The position numbers and the translations under genes were made by a program. Below, piece by piece: positions 21,418-34,084 of a DNA stretch of 60,000 bases. The notes under the pieces are model-generated. The model had not been told where the DNA came from, did not search any database, and saw nothing but the letters and a program-made list of their open reading frames with translations. Where the stretch lies: positions 703,001-763,000 of the forward strand of contig WPIO01000087.1 of assembly GCA_009760855.2 (NCBI GenBank), read 5' to 3'. Source of the stretch: Cristatella mucedo. Lineage: Eukaryota; Bryozoa; Phylactolaemata; Cristatellidae. Each line of letters opens with the position of its first letter. Position 1 is the stretch's first letter.

Positions 21418-22881
21418 ATATTATTATAATAATAATAATGTGCTTGATAAAGCGCCCTCAGAGAACTTAATCTCTTTCCAGGCGCTTTACATTTGCTGCG
21501 AAGGAAAATGCAATTGAATGGTAAGTAAAATCATGCTTGAAAACAAACAAAATGAATAACATGGTTAAAGGTGACATGCACAGGGTCAGCATGCAAATGT
21601 GGTTAGTGGCAGCATGCACAGTGTCAGCACGCATAAGCACGTGAAGGGCGAATCACAGGGACCCACTAAATGCTGTCCTAAATAGGTGTGTTTTTAAGTT
21701 CCTTTTAAATGTGGTCAGGTCAGGGGATGTTCTGACGCAGGTCGGGAGGGAGTTCCAGGCTTTAGGAGCATACGAACTAAATGCACGGTCTTCAAAGGAT
21801 TTAAGGTTTGTACGAGGTATTTCTAGACTGTTGGATTCCGAAACACGGGTGGTACGATGCTTGGCCTGATGAGGGTGTATATCGGAGAGATAGGCTGGAG
21901 CCATAGAATGAAGAGACCTAAAAGTGAGCGACAAAACCTTGAAGTCAATCCGTTGCTTGACTGGTAGCCAGTGCAGGTCGGCGAGAAGTGGAGTAATGTG
22001 GCAACTGGGACGCTCACGACAGACAAGCCTAGCTGCAGAGTTTTGCACCAGCTGCAATCGCCTGATCGCACATGCTGGTAGGGGAGTAAGCAGTGAGTTG
22101 CAGAAGTCGAAACGAGATGTCACGAATGCATGGACCAACTTAGACGTGGTATCCTTATCTAAACAAGCCCTATTTTTAGCAATGTTATGAAGCTGAAAAT
22201 AGGCAGATTTGACTGTGGAGCTGATATGGTCGTCTAACGAGAGGTCGCTTTGGAATATGACACCTAGATTTCGAGCTGATTCGACAGGAGATATGCTGGC
22301 AGAGCCAATTTTGAGAGACAGCCTTTCCAATCTCTGAATCACACTGGGTTTGCCCATAACTAGTAAGTTAGTTTTGTCATCGTTTAGTTTTAGAAAATTT
22401 GCTGCCATCCATGTGCGGATGTCATCAATGCATGCAGCAAGTGAGTATAGAGAATTTGAGGTGCTCGAAGGCTGGGAGGGATCAAAGCAAAGGTACAACT
22501 GAGTGTCATCCGCATAGAAGTGAAAGCATAGATTATGCTTGGCAATCACATCAGCAAGAGGGAGAGTATAAACCGTGAAAAGAGCCGGACCTAGCACGGA
22601 GCCCTGAGGTACTCCATATTTCAGAGGTACTTCAGATGATCTTTGTCCATTCACGTCAATACTCTGGAGTCTCCCACTGAGATAGGACCTGAACCACTGC
22701 AGAGCAGTGCCAGTGATGCCCAGGCGAGATGAGAGGCGCTCTAGAAGAACTTTGTGATCGATGGTGTCAAAAGCTGCCGAAAGATCGAGCAAAACAAGCA
22801 GAGACACTCTACCCATGTCTGCATTCCTAAGCAGGTCGTTGTATACCCTAAGCAATGCTGACTCTGTCGAGTGATTAGCTC
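21418..22881 (-). mobile_element. LINE-A copy, 5'-truncated, long RT frame
   Basis: Minus strand. The 3' end at 21418 is an ATT repeat, followed by the hairpin and UTR. The ORF ends at 21653 (AFSGSL stop) and stays open upstream to 22881, about 409 residues of LINE-A reading. It contains LLVLLDLSAAFDTIDH, GVPQGSVLGP, the catalytic FYADDTQLY, and FLKLNDDKTNLLVMGKPSV. The frame continues a few codons into non-LINE sequence and the GA array. The N-terminal half of RT and any endonuclease are missing. The long open frame suggests a fairly recent insertion. Confidence 0.92.
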
Positions 22882-22903
22882 TAAAGCCAGTGTTCGGAGA
22901 CTC

Positions 22904-23176
<273 letters not shown>

Positions 23177-24299
23177 CTCTGAGGACTACAAGACTAGTGC
23201 GCTGGGAGCTCGGGCGATAGTGGCCTCATCTGACGACATCGCAAGCTTGTCTAGAACGAAGAGCCAGTCCGAATACACGTACGGGCGTCCAATCAGGATG
23301 GCCTCGCGATTCTGCTGCAGCCACCCACCGAACCGTCTCTCACCCCCTCTCTCTCTCTTTCTCTTCCTCTCTCTCCCTCTCCGTCTCTCGCTCCTGCGAG
23401 CTCGCGTTTGAAGTGTTCGAACGGTCGCCGTTCTCAAGCCACGAAGCGACGCTGTTGATGGGGAGCCGCGGGAAGCGGACGGCTGGCTTACCGCTCGAGT
23501 CGCAGTGCGGGAGGCAGCGAACGATGAGCAGGCGTCGCTGGGATCGAAGACATAACAGACGATCAAGTTATACCTTCGTCCTCGCCTGCACGGATGGCAC
23601 TCCACCGATAGCGCTCAACCATTCGGACGGCTCGCTATGACTCGACAATGTTCTCGCAGGTCTTCCTCGGGAGCGCAGTTCGGAGCTTGAGCGCCCGCCC
23701 ATACTTTGAGGCTGGCCCGGAGGCCGCTCGCGGTGACCGGTACGTGCCTTTCGAACCGTCCAGGAAAGCCGGCAGCTGCTCGTCGGTAGCGGCTGCGGAG
23801 CTGCGTCTGTGTGGTGTCTCTGCACTGCGTAGCAACTCTGTAGGCGTAGACCGTTGAGGAATCTTAGGGATCATCCTTCGACGCTGATCTTCGTGACCTG
23901 CTCCACTCACACGCTGCCAGCAGCTTCGATAACCTCATCGATGCAGCAAACTCGAAGCTTGGCAGTGAAAAACAAACGAGCTTGCTACCCTGCAAGCTGT
24001 CCACTCACGAAGTTGTTGAGATTCACCACCCCCCCCCCGGGAGCCGCGCTCTGGTGATAAATAGCAACTTGAATCAATCTCTGCGGCGTGATCGCAATAG
24101 TCTCGCACTGATCTGGATTATCCAAAGTCCAAGCTGTCGAGCTACTGCTGAAATTTCTTTTCTAAATCACAGCTGACCCGCGATTTCATGTCGAAGCAAT
24201 CTCGCGAAAGCTCAATGAATTGCCACAATGCTTCTGCTGATAGGGCAAGTGACCACAGACAGACTCATTACAAGATTAGCATTTCACTATGATATGGCC
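23177..24299. other. unassigned, last GC-rich stretch
   Basis: Frames on both strands (minus 23186-23605; plus 23648-23857, which opens with an ATG and a basic N-terminus MFSQVFLGSAVRSLSARP) have no recognisable domain and no convincing splice sites. A C-run lies at about 24027-24039. Composition turns AT-rich after about 24.1 kb. Confidence 0.35.
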
Positions 24300-24440
24300 T
24301 GCGGTCAAGGTGCTCACCTTTAACGATCAAAGTCAAGGTGAATGCATTTAATGACCGAGGTCTTAGGCTCGAGCCTTGCGGCATACGTAAAGTGGCTGAA
24401 TAAACGGATTATTCTCCTAAGGTGGTATACAAACGAATAC
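24300..24440 (+). mobile_element. SINE2
   Basis: Plus strand: head tcaaggtgctcacc, insert aatgcatttaatgaccgagg shared with the 2120-2290 copy, B-box aggctcgagcc, then tggctgaataaacgg and the 3' half ttctcctaaggtgg of a decayed LINE-A-type hairpin. Confidence 0.7.
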
Positions 24441-24474
24441 CACTGCTCATTCGATCACGATTCTTTTACGGGAT

Positions 24475-24545
24475 AGGGCCTAGAAAAAAATATTAAGTTC
24501 TCTAAGGGAGCTATGCACATGTATTGTTATTGTTATAATTATATA
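24475..24545 (+). mobile_element. LINE-A-like 3' tail fragment
   Basis: gcctagaaaaaaatattaag, ttctctaagggagct and a TTATTG-rich end match the LINE-A 3' terminal hairpin. Confidence 0.55.
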
Positions 24546-24609
24546 CTTTTTATTTAACAGAGCGACCAGATTACATGAAAATGTATAAGGAGTGTGGTGT
24601 CTGAGCCAG

Positions 24610-24730
24610 TTTCTAAATCTCTATTCAGCCACTTTATAAAATGACGAAGGGCTCGAGCTCACAACCGTTCTCGTTAAAGACAAGCATCTCACTCCTAGGA
24701 AAACGACGAAGGTCGCACAAAAGCATAACC
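24610..24730 (-). mobile_element. SINE2
   Basis: Minus strand: tctaaatctctattcagcc hairpin half, B-box complement gggctcgagctc, then the head aagacaagcatctcac. The stretch from 24731 to 25934 shows no gene or other repeat. Confidence 0.65.
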
Positions 24731-25934
24731 GGTAAGAATAGAAAGATTTCCTAGCCTAACCACACGCTCACGGGCTGCCTTATGAGAGTAGTTGCTCGGT
24801 TGTACTAGTACCTGTGGATGGGTTCAAAGTAGACCTTACGTGTACTTTGGTTTGCAAACTTGCATATGGTTTTAAAAGGGTCCGGATTATAAATCTATCC
24901 TAAGAGTTAGGAAATCAGGTAAATGTCCGGTGTCAGCGAATGAAGTGATTTGCAAGTCTGACGTAGAATCTAGAAGTGTGTCCGGTGTTTTGTTTCACCC
25001 AATAAAGCTCAGAGGTAATATATACTTCCTATCACGAGTTGGTAGAGAATTGAAGCTATCGAAGACGTAAAGGAATTTAACACAATCACATCATCAGAGT
25101 CTATATAAAGTTATCTAAAGAGAGTTGTGGTCTCTTGGGGGCTACACGAATGCATTTTCTTAATATTATTAATCATGATTGTCTAAAAGCAATGCTAAAT
25201 TTAGTAGCTCATCGGATCTGTCGTCTTTAATTTAGCTGTGAAATCGCTTGACATTTTTTCACGTTTCACCTACTCTTTATAAAGTATCAAAGGGTTTAAA
25301 AAACATATGCATGGCCTGCAGATTGATTCTTTTTCCTATCCACAGGTCTTAATAACCGATTGCTACTAGTGTCTTGTCGAGCCTAAGAAAAATAGTTATA
25401 ACAAATAAACTAAATCTGCACAATTGATGCAAAATAGTTGTCTTACATGATTAGAGCTGCAAATATCCCCAGTTCAATTGGTGTATTGATGTTCTTGCAG
25501 CGGGTCAGGATAAAAGTGGAGTTCTAAGCGGATTAAAAGAATTCTTATCATTAACACAATAAGCTAGAGCAATAAGTAGCAGATTTAAATTTAGTTTTGT
25601 TATTAATTGTTTAAAAGTGTTTTAATAATCTCTTGTGCCCTAGATAATTAAAGGATAGCCATTGTTATAGAAGTGGAGATGCTTCTGGATGGTGCATTGC
25701 CAAGGCGCGTGCGGCAGCCATAACAGTAGAAGCGGAAAGCACTGCAGACTGCACAGAATCGGGCAATTTCTAGCTGTATGTCGTTAGTGCACGTCGAACA
25801 TTGACATACTGAACTTAAGGTCTAATAACGCTTCCAACATACAGCGTTGCCACAGTACACTGCTCACCAAAAAAATACTAAATGTGAGGAAATCTTATGT
25901 GGAGTTAAATTGTACAACATAATTCAACCGTGCC

Positions 25935-26190
25935 ACATTTATATTTAGGACAGCATTTAGTGGATCCCTCCGATTTGTCTTTCAAGTGCTTATGTGTGCT
26001 GACATTGTGCATACTGCCACTAATAACATTTGCATGCTGACCCCGTGCATGTCACCCTAACCATGTTATTCTTATTGTTTATCAACCATGATACCACTCA
26101 CCGTTCGATCGTGTTTCCGTCGCAGCAAATGTAAGGCGCCTAGAAAGAGATTGAATTATCTGAGGGCGCTTTATAAAGTGCATTATTATA
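25935..26190 (+). mobile_element. LINE-A 3' UTR fragment
   Basis: Runs from tatttaggacagcatttagtg through the gcatgctgac motifs to the hairpin aggcgcc...gggcgct and an ATTATT tail. No ORF remains. Confidence 0.85.
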
Positions 26191-27049
26191 GTTGTACTCA
26201 TCTATTCATCTATTCGGGTGGCATGTATCTCAATCTGCAACTCCGCTGAGCAGGATTACTAAATAGCATTGTGAGAAGTTTGTGCATGTAGGTGGAAGTT
26301 CAAAAGATAAAAGCGGCTTACGTTCGGCTTGAATCTAGGTCCAAAATAATTCATTTAAACAACAATCAACAAGGTGGCATCAGCAGGAAAACCAAGACAG
26401 TGATCCGTTGGCGACGCCCGGCGGCAAATGAAATGCTACTATCGGCGAGGGGAAATATATCGTCGTAACGCAAAACGATGTAATCGAGTTCAATAGACTC
26501 GAACACACATGTTAAATTTGAGCGGGCAGTCGCGCACAGCAGAAAGGTCGAGTCAACAACACGGCAGGCAGTACATTACTGAACAAAGGCAGCCGCGAGA
26601 AAGCTCCAAACTGTAATGGCCGATCGTGGCCCGGAGAATGCTAAAAAGGAAATTATTGGGTCCGCTGTTCTTCTAAGTTGACCCGCCGAATAGTAGGCTA
26701 TCGCGGTTCAGCGGATCCAGCAATACAGAAGCAAAAGCATAAGCGGCCACATGTCGCGCACTGAAACTATTAGTCGGCGATAATGTGTGGTGCTGAGCAG
26801 GCAGCCCAGATGAGAACGAGGCAGGCGGCACCGCCGCTGCTGCCGCACAGGCAGGTCGCCCGGGTACAAAGCCGCCCCAGCATCGAGCAAAGTCACTCAT
26901 TTTAGCTGTTTGGCTCATCACGAGACGCACCACAGATATCTTACCAAGGATGTTCTGCTACTGAGTTACCCGGATTCAATAATGTCCAAGCAGCTGCCTG
27001 GTTAGGACTACATCGGGGTGAAGTGCCTCCTCTTCCACCATGCTCAGAG
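26191..27049. other. unassigned stretch
   Basis: No supported gene. An 86-codon minus frame (26673-26933) is unrecognised. Confidence 0.4.
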
Positions 27050-27432
27050 ATAATAACAATAATAATTCACTTGATAAAGCGCCCTCAGAGAACTTAATCT
27101 CTCTCTAGGCGCTTTAAATTTGCTGTAAAGTGAAATGCAATTGAATGGTAAGTAAAATCATGCTTGAAAAACAAACGAAATGAATAATATGGTTAGGGGT
27201 GACATGCACAAGGTCAGCATGCAAGTGTGGTTAGTGGCAGCATGCACAGTGTCAGCATGCATAAGCACATCAAGGACGAATCACAGGGACCCACTAAATG
27301 CTGTCCTAAATAGGTGTGTTTTTAGGTTCCTTTTAAATGTGGTCAGGTCAGGGAATGTTCTGACGCAGGTCGGGAGGAAGTCCCAGGCTTTGGGAGCATA
27401 TGAACTAAATGCACGGTCTCCAAGATACGAGG
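27050..27432 (-). mobile_element. LINE-A 3' fragment
   Basis: Minus strand, from the AATAAT tail through hairpin and UTR to the last codons of the RT ORF. It is truncated close to the region encoding FGDRAFSSYAPKAW. Confidence 0.88.
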
Positions 27433-27479
27433 TATTCCGCCCGAAAAAGGATTAGGAGAGCAGCTATGATCTTTACAAG

Positions 27480-27665
27480 TCGTCGCGGCAAGTAGTCCGA
27501 GCTGATTAAACAGTCTCTTTTTGTCTAGCGACAGAAGAACCTTTACTGCTATCACTACCACTTGCAGTTGTGATAGAGATCGCTCACCGCAGAAATTGAA
27601 CCACGACCTCGGGAACGAGGTCGTGAAAGCGACCGCCTTACGTAGTGTGTCATCACGGCTCACCG
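27480..27665 (-). mobile_element. SINE1
   Basis: Minus-strand copy: gctgattaaacagtctc end, body, B-box complement, the small hairpin ccacgacctcggg/cgaggtcgtg, and the head ccttacgtagtgtgtcatca. Confidence 0.82.
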
Positions 27666-27689
27666 AGTAATGGAATGCCATATAATGTG

Positions 27690-27845
27690 TTTCTTTCTAT
27701 AACTCCATAAAGCCGCAAGGAACAGGTGGGCTATTACGCTGGAAAGTTTTTCACGATACTTAAAGACTGCAGAATTCGCTGTCGGAATTAAAAGCGGTAG
27801 AATTCGATGCGGAGAAAGTGGTAAGCGTAGCTGAGTTAGCATGGC
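27690..27845 (-). mobile_element. LINE-B 3' fragment
   Basis: Minus strand: aactccataaagccgc, gcaggaacaggtgggctatt-type UTR and the start of the C-terminal codons. Strongly diverged. Confidence 0.6.
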
Positions 27846-27849
27846 TGAG

Positions 27850-29290
27850 GAGGATATGAGTTGCTTGAAAATATCAGTTCTCGAAAGCCTCATATCTCGC
27901 ATGGGCTTTACCACCACTGCCCTGCAATGCTTGAGGTCTTATTTGAATTGGAGACTTCGGAGTCCTAATATAAACGGGCAAAGATCATCCGAAAAATCTT
28001 TTAAGTACTGGGTACCTCATGGTTTAATGATTGGCCCGCTTCTTTTAACTGTTTATAAACTCACACTCGCAGATATATTTGCCTAGCACAACCTTGGGAT
28101 TAACTTTTCTGCAGGAAGATCGTAAAATCAAACTTACTAGCTACTGGCAAATCCAGTGTGACTCAGAAAATTGGACGCCTAATGCTCAAAACCGGCTCTG
28201 TGAATCGGAGGTTGAAAAGAGGCTGCTTAATCAGCTAGCTCGGATTACTTGCCACGGCGACTCGTAAAGGATTTTACAGCATATCATATTTACAGCAGCC
28301 TCTGCTCAAATTGTGGGTACCCTGTTCGCTAAGTGACCCCTCACTTAACGACCATATCAACTCCGCAGTCAAGGCTACAGTTGTCAGCTTCTTGATATTG
28401 CTAGAAACTGGGCCTGCTTAGACAGGGATATTATATCAAAATTGTTCCATACATTTATGATATCTTTTAAAGATTTCCATGGATCACTGCTTATATAATA
28501 TATAACTCATTTGTATAGCGCCCCAAGAGAACTAAATCTCTATTCAGGCGCTTCACATATGCCTCAGGGCTCAAGCCCACGACCTCAGCCAGACCTTAGT
28601 CGGGGCGAGCACCTTAACCGCTGGACCAACCCAGCTTGGCGATGCTTGATGGTCAACCCGTCTGTGCAATCAGGCGCTTATAGTTGGTACACAACCCTGA
28701 AACCAGGCATTCATATCATGAGATTCGCATTAGACACATCACACCACTTCTCGCCGATCTGCACAAGTTCCAATCATTTAGCATTCCGTCTTCAAGATTC
28801 TGTCCCTTACTTTGAGGTCCCTTTAATATCTGGATCCAGCCTACCACTCAGAACAACCACCACCAGGTTAGGTGTCGTACTGCCAGCTCCTACGACTCAA
28901 TCGTTTAGCTGTGGTTTTTAACGAATCTTATAGCTTTAGAGAACCTGCATTCAGTTTGCGGGCTCCCAAATCCCAGTAGTCACTTATGACTGACATTTTG
29001 ACAAGCTCTGACTTGAAAACATGTAAAAATAAGCTATCATTGCACCGGTTTTCTCTCAGAATTCGGTGGGTCATTGGGATTTGTCCTTTATGCTGCTTAT
29101 GCGTTCTGACACTACGCATGTTACCATTAGCCATATTTACATGCTGACACTGCACGTTATGTCTAAATTTATTATTCATTTTGACACCATGCATGTTGCC
29201 ACTAACCGTTTTATCACACTTTCTGTAAGCAGATGTAAAGTGCCTAGAAAGCAATCAGGATCTTCGAGCAAATTATTGATATTTATTATC
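27850..29290 (+). mobile_element. LINE-A old copy, split by SINE2
   Basis: Plus strand. 27850-28480 encodes decayed RT: ISRMGFTTTALQCLRSYL, then WVPHGLMIGPLLLTVY where active copies have GVPQGSVLGP. 28656-29290 continues with the C-terminal region and 3' UTR to a short ATT tail. Stops and frameshifts throughout. SINE2 interrupts it at about 28490. Confidence 0.75.
28490..28655 (-). mobile_element. SINE2 nested in LINE-A
   Basis: Best SINE2 copy on the minus strand: tail gcgccccaagagaac...ctctattcaggcgct is a full hairpin, B-box complement gggctcaagccc, and head ggggcgagcaccttaaccgc. It sits between LINE-A codons for the cactgctta region and the cagg(c)gctta region. Confidence 0.8.
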
Positions 29291-29369
29291 ATTATTAGCT
29301 CATGACGGTTTGTAACTTCTTTGCACACTCGGCAGCAAGAGAAAGATGCCTTTGCGATTTAACTGTGGA

Positions 29370-30455
29370 AGTATGGTAAACAGTCAAAGACTAGGAAAGC
29401 CTTCGAGCACCTTGAATTCTCTCAGCTCCCTTGCTGCATGTATTGATGACATCCGCACATGGATGGCAGCAAATAGTCCTTAAGTGTACGATGATAAAAC
29501 TAACTTATTAGTTATGGGCAAAAACATTGTGGTTCAGAAATTGGAAAGGCTAACGCAAAAAATTGGCTCTGCCAGCATAGCTCCTATTGAATCAGCTCCC
29601 AGTAATCTAGATGTCATGTTCCAAAGTGACCTCTCGTTAGAAGACCACCTTAGCTCCACAATCAAGTCTGCCTACTTTCAGATTAAAAGCGTTGCTAAAA
29701 TTAGGGCTTGTTTAGATTAGGATACCCCGTCTAAGTTGGTCCATACATTTGTGACATCCCGTCTTGACTTCAGTAACTCACTGCTACTGGCCTACCGGCA
29801 TGAGCAATCAGGCAATTACAGCTGGTGCAAAACTCTTCGGCTAGGATTGTCTGTCGTGAGCGTCACAGTTGCCACATCACACCATTTCTCGCCGACCTGC
29901 ACTCGCTACAAGTCAATTAAAGGATCGACTTCAAGATTTTGTTGCTCACTTTTTGGTCACTTCATTCTTTGGCTCCAGCTTTCTCTCAGATCTACTCCCC
30001 CACCAAGCTAAGCATTATACCACCCACTTTTCGGAATCCAACAGTTTACCAATACCTCGTGCAAACCCCAAATCCTTTGGAGACCGTGCATTTACTTCGT
30101 ATGCTCCCAAAGCCTGGAAATCACTTCCAACTTTCTTCCGAACATCCCCTGAATTGACGACATTTAAAAAGAAGCTTAAAAACGCACCTATTAAGGACAG
30201 CATTTAGTGGGTCCTTGTGATTCGTCCTTCACGTGTATATGCGTGCTGACATTGTGCATGCTGCCACTAACCACATTTGCATGCTGACCCTGTGCATGTC
30301 ACCCTAACCATGTTATTCATTTTGTTCATCAAGCATGATCATGATGTTTCTCACCATTCATTTCCTTTAGCAGCAAATGTAAAGTGACTAGAAAGAGATT
30401 GAGTTTTATGACGGCGCTTTATCAAGTGCATTATTATTATTATTATTAGGTGGAA
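29370..30455 (+). mobile_element. LINE-A 3' part, decayed
   Basis: Plus strand. The frame reads from AACIDDIRTWMA-like codons near 29440 through DDKTNLLVMGK, SDLSLEDHLSSTIKSAYF and the C-terminal FGDRAFTSYAPKAW, then the UTR, hairpin and ATT tail at 30431-30449. The RT catalytic motif lies upstream of the truncation and is absent. Confidence 0.88.
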
Positions 30456-31609
30456 AACTCATCTGTAGCGTACTTTTCTTTAAGAAAATTTAATCAGTAA
30501 TCTGACTACTCATTCAAAAGTAAATCATTAGAATAGAGGAAGGTAGACCAGACGGAAGTAATGTAGTCATTTCGATCTGATGTCGGCCTTTTAATGAATG
30601 CCTCATAAGAACTGTTTTCACAGGTGCATGGTTGTCGCCGGTAACCGGGAACATATTCATAGTATTCGTTATGCATGGCAGCAGCAGGACTATTTTATCT
30701 ATAAATAGGTAGATACTGCGACCACTTTCTAGGGCATGCTGAAAATATGGGAGCGAGCGAATGAATTAGGAAGACTGTCCCGAGGCTGGATCAATTTCGT
30801 ACAGTTGTGCCATAAGATCTTGAAGCATTAATTCATCAAGAAAGGCTAATGGTATTACGTGAACAAAGTTGCTTTTTGACTCCCAAGAGTTAATGGGGGG
30901 GGGCTTAAAGTTCAGTCTTAGTTGGTCCTCACGTAATTACAAAGACTAGTATGTTTAACCAATTTGCTTATACAGAAACCCTTGGATATGATGCCTGTTT
31001 TTTACAATCTGGCCTCTTTTATTCACCGTGAAACTCGCGCATTCTACATTGATTAGATTTTGAAAATGTTTAAGAATATTAGCATTATATGTGAAGCACA
31101 TGAATAGAGATTACGCTCTATTGGGGGGCTATAAAAATGAATATCTATATATGAATATATATCTAAATTCTAGGCATAAGGAACCAGATGCCATAATATA
31201 TGGAATAGACATCATACAATGGATATCTGTAGTCGCGAGTAAGAAGGCATACTTGGGGTATCTTTTCAGCCAGCTGTAGTATTCGGAATGTTTTAGGCTG
31301 GCGAGGCACACCTGCATCAGCGAAGTAAAAACAAACCATTACGCATATTTTGATGCTACAGATTAGCTTTAGTTGTCGCGCGTCTGCAGGGACCAGTGTC
31401 CTTACCTGAGCTTGATACATGGCCTAGGGAATTCAGTTCTAGAGCCGCTACAGTGCGTCCGGAGCAGTCGTAAGCACACACACAGAGCCGGTTACATTGA
31501 ATTTGGTTATTCCATACGTCCTGACATGATGTGCTCGGTGCGTGTCTTGATAGAAGTGTGAATGGTCGCAGTTCCGCCCAGCAACGGATATGGAACACAC
31601 TGGCATATA
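30456..31609. other. unassigned stretch
   Basis: AT-rich DNA with no recognisable gene or repeat. A short G-run lies at 30895-30902. Confidence 0.4.
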
Positions 31610-34080
31610 TTCTAAATTCAAGCAGATAACGAGTGACCTAGTCCCGAAGTTCATATCCCAATCAAAGAAGACGACTAGCCTTTGGACCATATTCCCACTG
31701 TCCTGCTTGAATGCATTTTTCTGCTGCTGCAATGCATAACTGGCATCATCAATAAGTCACTAGTGTCAGGTCATGTCCCAGCACTTTAAAAAAATGCTGT
31801 AGTCAGGCCACTACTCAAGAAAGCATTACTAGACCAAGAGAACTTTAGCAACTTGCGCCCACTTTCCCTTAATAATAATAACAATAATAATGCACTCGAT
31901 AAAGCACGCTCAGAGAACTCAAACTCTTTCTAGGCGCTTATCATTTGCTGCAAAGGGAAACACGATTGAATGGTGAGTAATATCATGCTTGATAAACAAC
32001 ATAAATAACATGGTTAGGGGTGACTTGCACAGTGTCAGCATGCAGGTGTGGTTAGTAGCAGCATGCACAGTAACAACACGCATAAGCACATGAAGGAAGA
32101 ATCGCAGAGACCCAATAAATGCTTCCTAAATAGGCGTGTTTTAAGTTTTTTTTAAATGTGGTCAAGTCAGAAGATGTTCTGACGCAAGTCGGGAGTGAGT
32201 TCCAGGCTTTGGGAGCATACGAACTAATTGCAGGGTCTCCAAAGGATCTGAGGTTTGTACGAGGTATTGGTAAACTGTTGGATTCCGGAAAGCAGGTGGT
32301 ACGATGCTTGACTTGGTGGGGGAGTAAATCTGAGAGATAGGCTGGAGCCAAAGAATGAAGTGAACTAAAAGTGAGCGATAAAACCTTGAAGTCGATCTGT
32401 TGCTTGACTGGAGCCAGTGCAGGTCGGTGAGAAGTTGTGTGATGTGGCAACTGCGACGTTCACGACAGACAAGCCTAGCTGCGGAATTTTGCACCAGCTG
32501 TAATCGCCTGATTGCACATGCCGGTAGGTTCTTTCTACCGTTCCTGTCAAAGACACTGGAACGAGTCATGGCAGATAAGTCGAACTCATATATTTGAACT
32601 TCAAACCTTGCTGGTTAGTCCCAGCCTGGTTTTAAAGCTATTTACTCCACCGAGTTATCGTTGCTTCGGGTGTGCAACGGCCTACTTAGGAATGCAGACA
32701 TGGGTAGAGTATCTGCTTGTTTTCTAGAAATTTCAGCCAATTTAAAAACTATCACTAGCTAAGTCCTCCTTGAACGCCTTTCATCTCGTATGGGCATGAA
32801 TGGGACTGTATTGGAATGATTCAGGTCTTATCTCAGTGGGAGACTCCAGAGTATTGATGCAAATGGATACAGTTCATCCAAGGAACCTCTGATATATTGG
32901 GTACCTCATGATTCCGTGCTTGATTCAGTTCTTTTCACTGTTTATACTCTCCCGCTGACTAATTCAATTCTTAAGGACAATCTAGGCTTTCACTTCTATG
33001 CGGATGACGCTCAGTTGTACCTTTGCTTCCATCCCTACCAGTACTCCAGCACGTTGAATTATCTCAAATACCTTGCTGCATATATTTAAGACATACGAAA
33101 ATGGACGGCAGCAAGTTTGTTAAATTTAAAGACGATTAAACCAACTTTTTAGTTATGGGAAAACCAAGTTGGATTCAAAAATTGGAAAGACTAATGCTCA
33201 AAATTGGCTCTGTCAGCATATCTCCTTTGAATCTGCACAAAATCTGGATGTCATGTTACCAAGTGACCTTTCATCGGACGACCAAATCAGCTCTACAGTC
33301 AAGTCTGCATACTTTCTGATATAGAATATTTCTAAAATTCGGGCTGGTTTAAATAAGGATAGCACGTCTGAGATGGTCCATGCATTTGTGACATACCGTC
33401 TTGACTTCTGTAACTCACTGCTTGCTGGCCTACCGGCCTGTGCACTCAGGCGCTTACAGCTGGTGCAGAACTCTGCAGCCAGGCTTGTCTGTCGTGAGCT
33501 TCACTGTTGCCACGTCTCACCACTTCTAGCCGACCTGCACTGACTCAAATTCAAGTAACGCATCGACTTTAAGGTTTGGGAGCTCACTTTCAGGTCCCTT
33601 CATCTTGCGGCTACAGCCTACCTACCAGATCTGTTCCTCCAACAGGCCACTGTAACACTCGGTTTTCGGTTTATAATTGCTTACCTATATCTCGTAAAAG
33701 CCTCAAATTCTTTGGAGACCTTCCCTTAGTTTGTATGCTCTCAAAGCCTGGAACTCACGCCCGAACGGAGTCATGACGTCTCCTGAATCGACCACATTTA
33801 AAAAGAAACTAAAAACGCACATATTTATGACAGAATTTAGTTGATCCTTGTGACTCGACCTCAATACGCTTATGCATTATGCTACAGTGCATGCTGTTAC
33901 GAACTAAAATTGCATGCTGACCATGTGCATCACACCCTTAGCTATGTTATTCTTGGAGTTTGCTGAGACTACCACTAACCATTCGATCGTGTCTCATTTG
34001 CAGCAAAGGTAAAGGCGTATAGAAAGAGATTGAGTTCTCTGGGGCGCTTTTTCAAATGTATTATTATTATTATTATTACA
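31610..34080 (+). mobile_element. LINE-A old long copy, split by a younger LINE-A
   Basis: 31610-31869 matches the N-terminal RT region (caatcaaagaagac, ttcccactgtcctgc, ccactactcaagaaagc). 32526-34080 continues with the sequence for LSKTLERV, the catalytic FYADDAQLYLCF near 32995, the C-terminal domain, the UTR, and an ATT tail at 34060-34077. Many stops and frameshifts. The break at 31870 is filled by a minus-strand LINE-A. Confidence 0.85.
31870..32525 (-). mobile_element. LINE-A fragment nested in LINE-A
   Basis: Minus strand, from the AATAAT tail at 31871 to codons for LPACAIRRLQLVQNS near 32525. Host sequence is cccactttccctt before and tctaccgttcctgtc after, which are adjacent in the intact copy at 47405-49385. 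Confidence 0.88.
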
Positions 34081-34084
34081 GTTA

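Noticed and set aside
21924-22190. Short frames opposite LINE-A RT (also 42047-42319, 45766-46032, 48925-49242)
   Set aside because: They recur only because they are antisense to the conserved RT gene.
23186-23330. Minus frame ending GRPYVYSDWLFVLDKLAM
   Set aside because: Looks protein-like, but no family was recognised and the sequence upstream on that strand is purine-rich, giving no acceptor.
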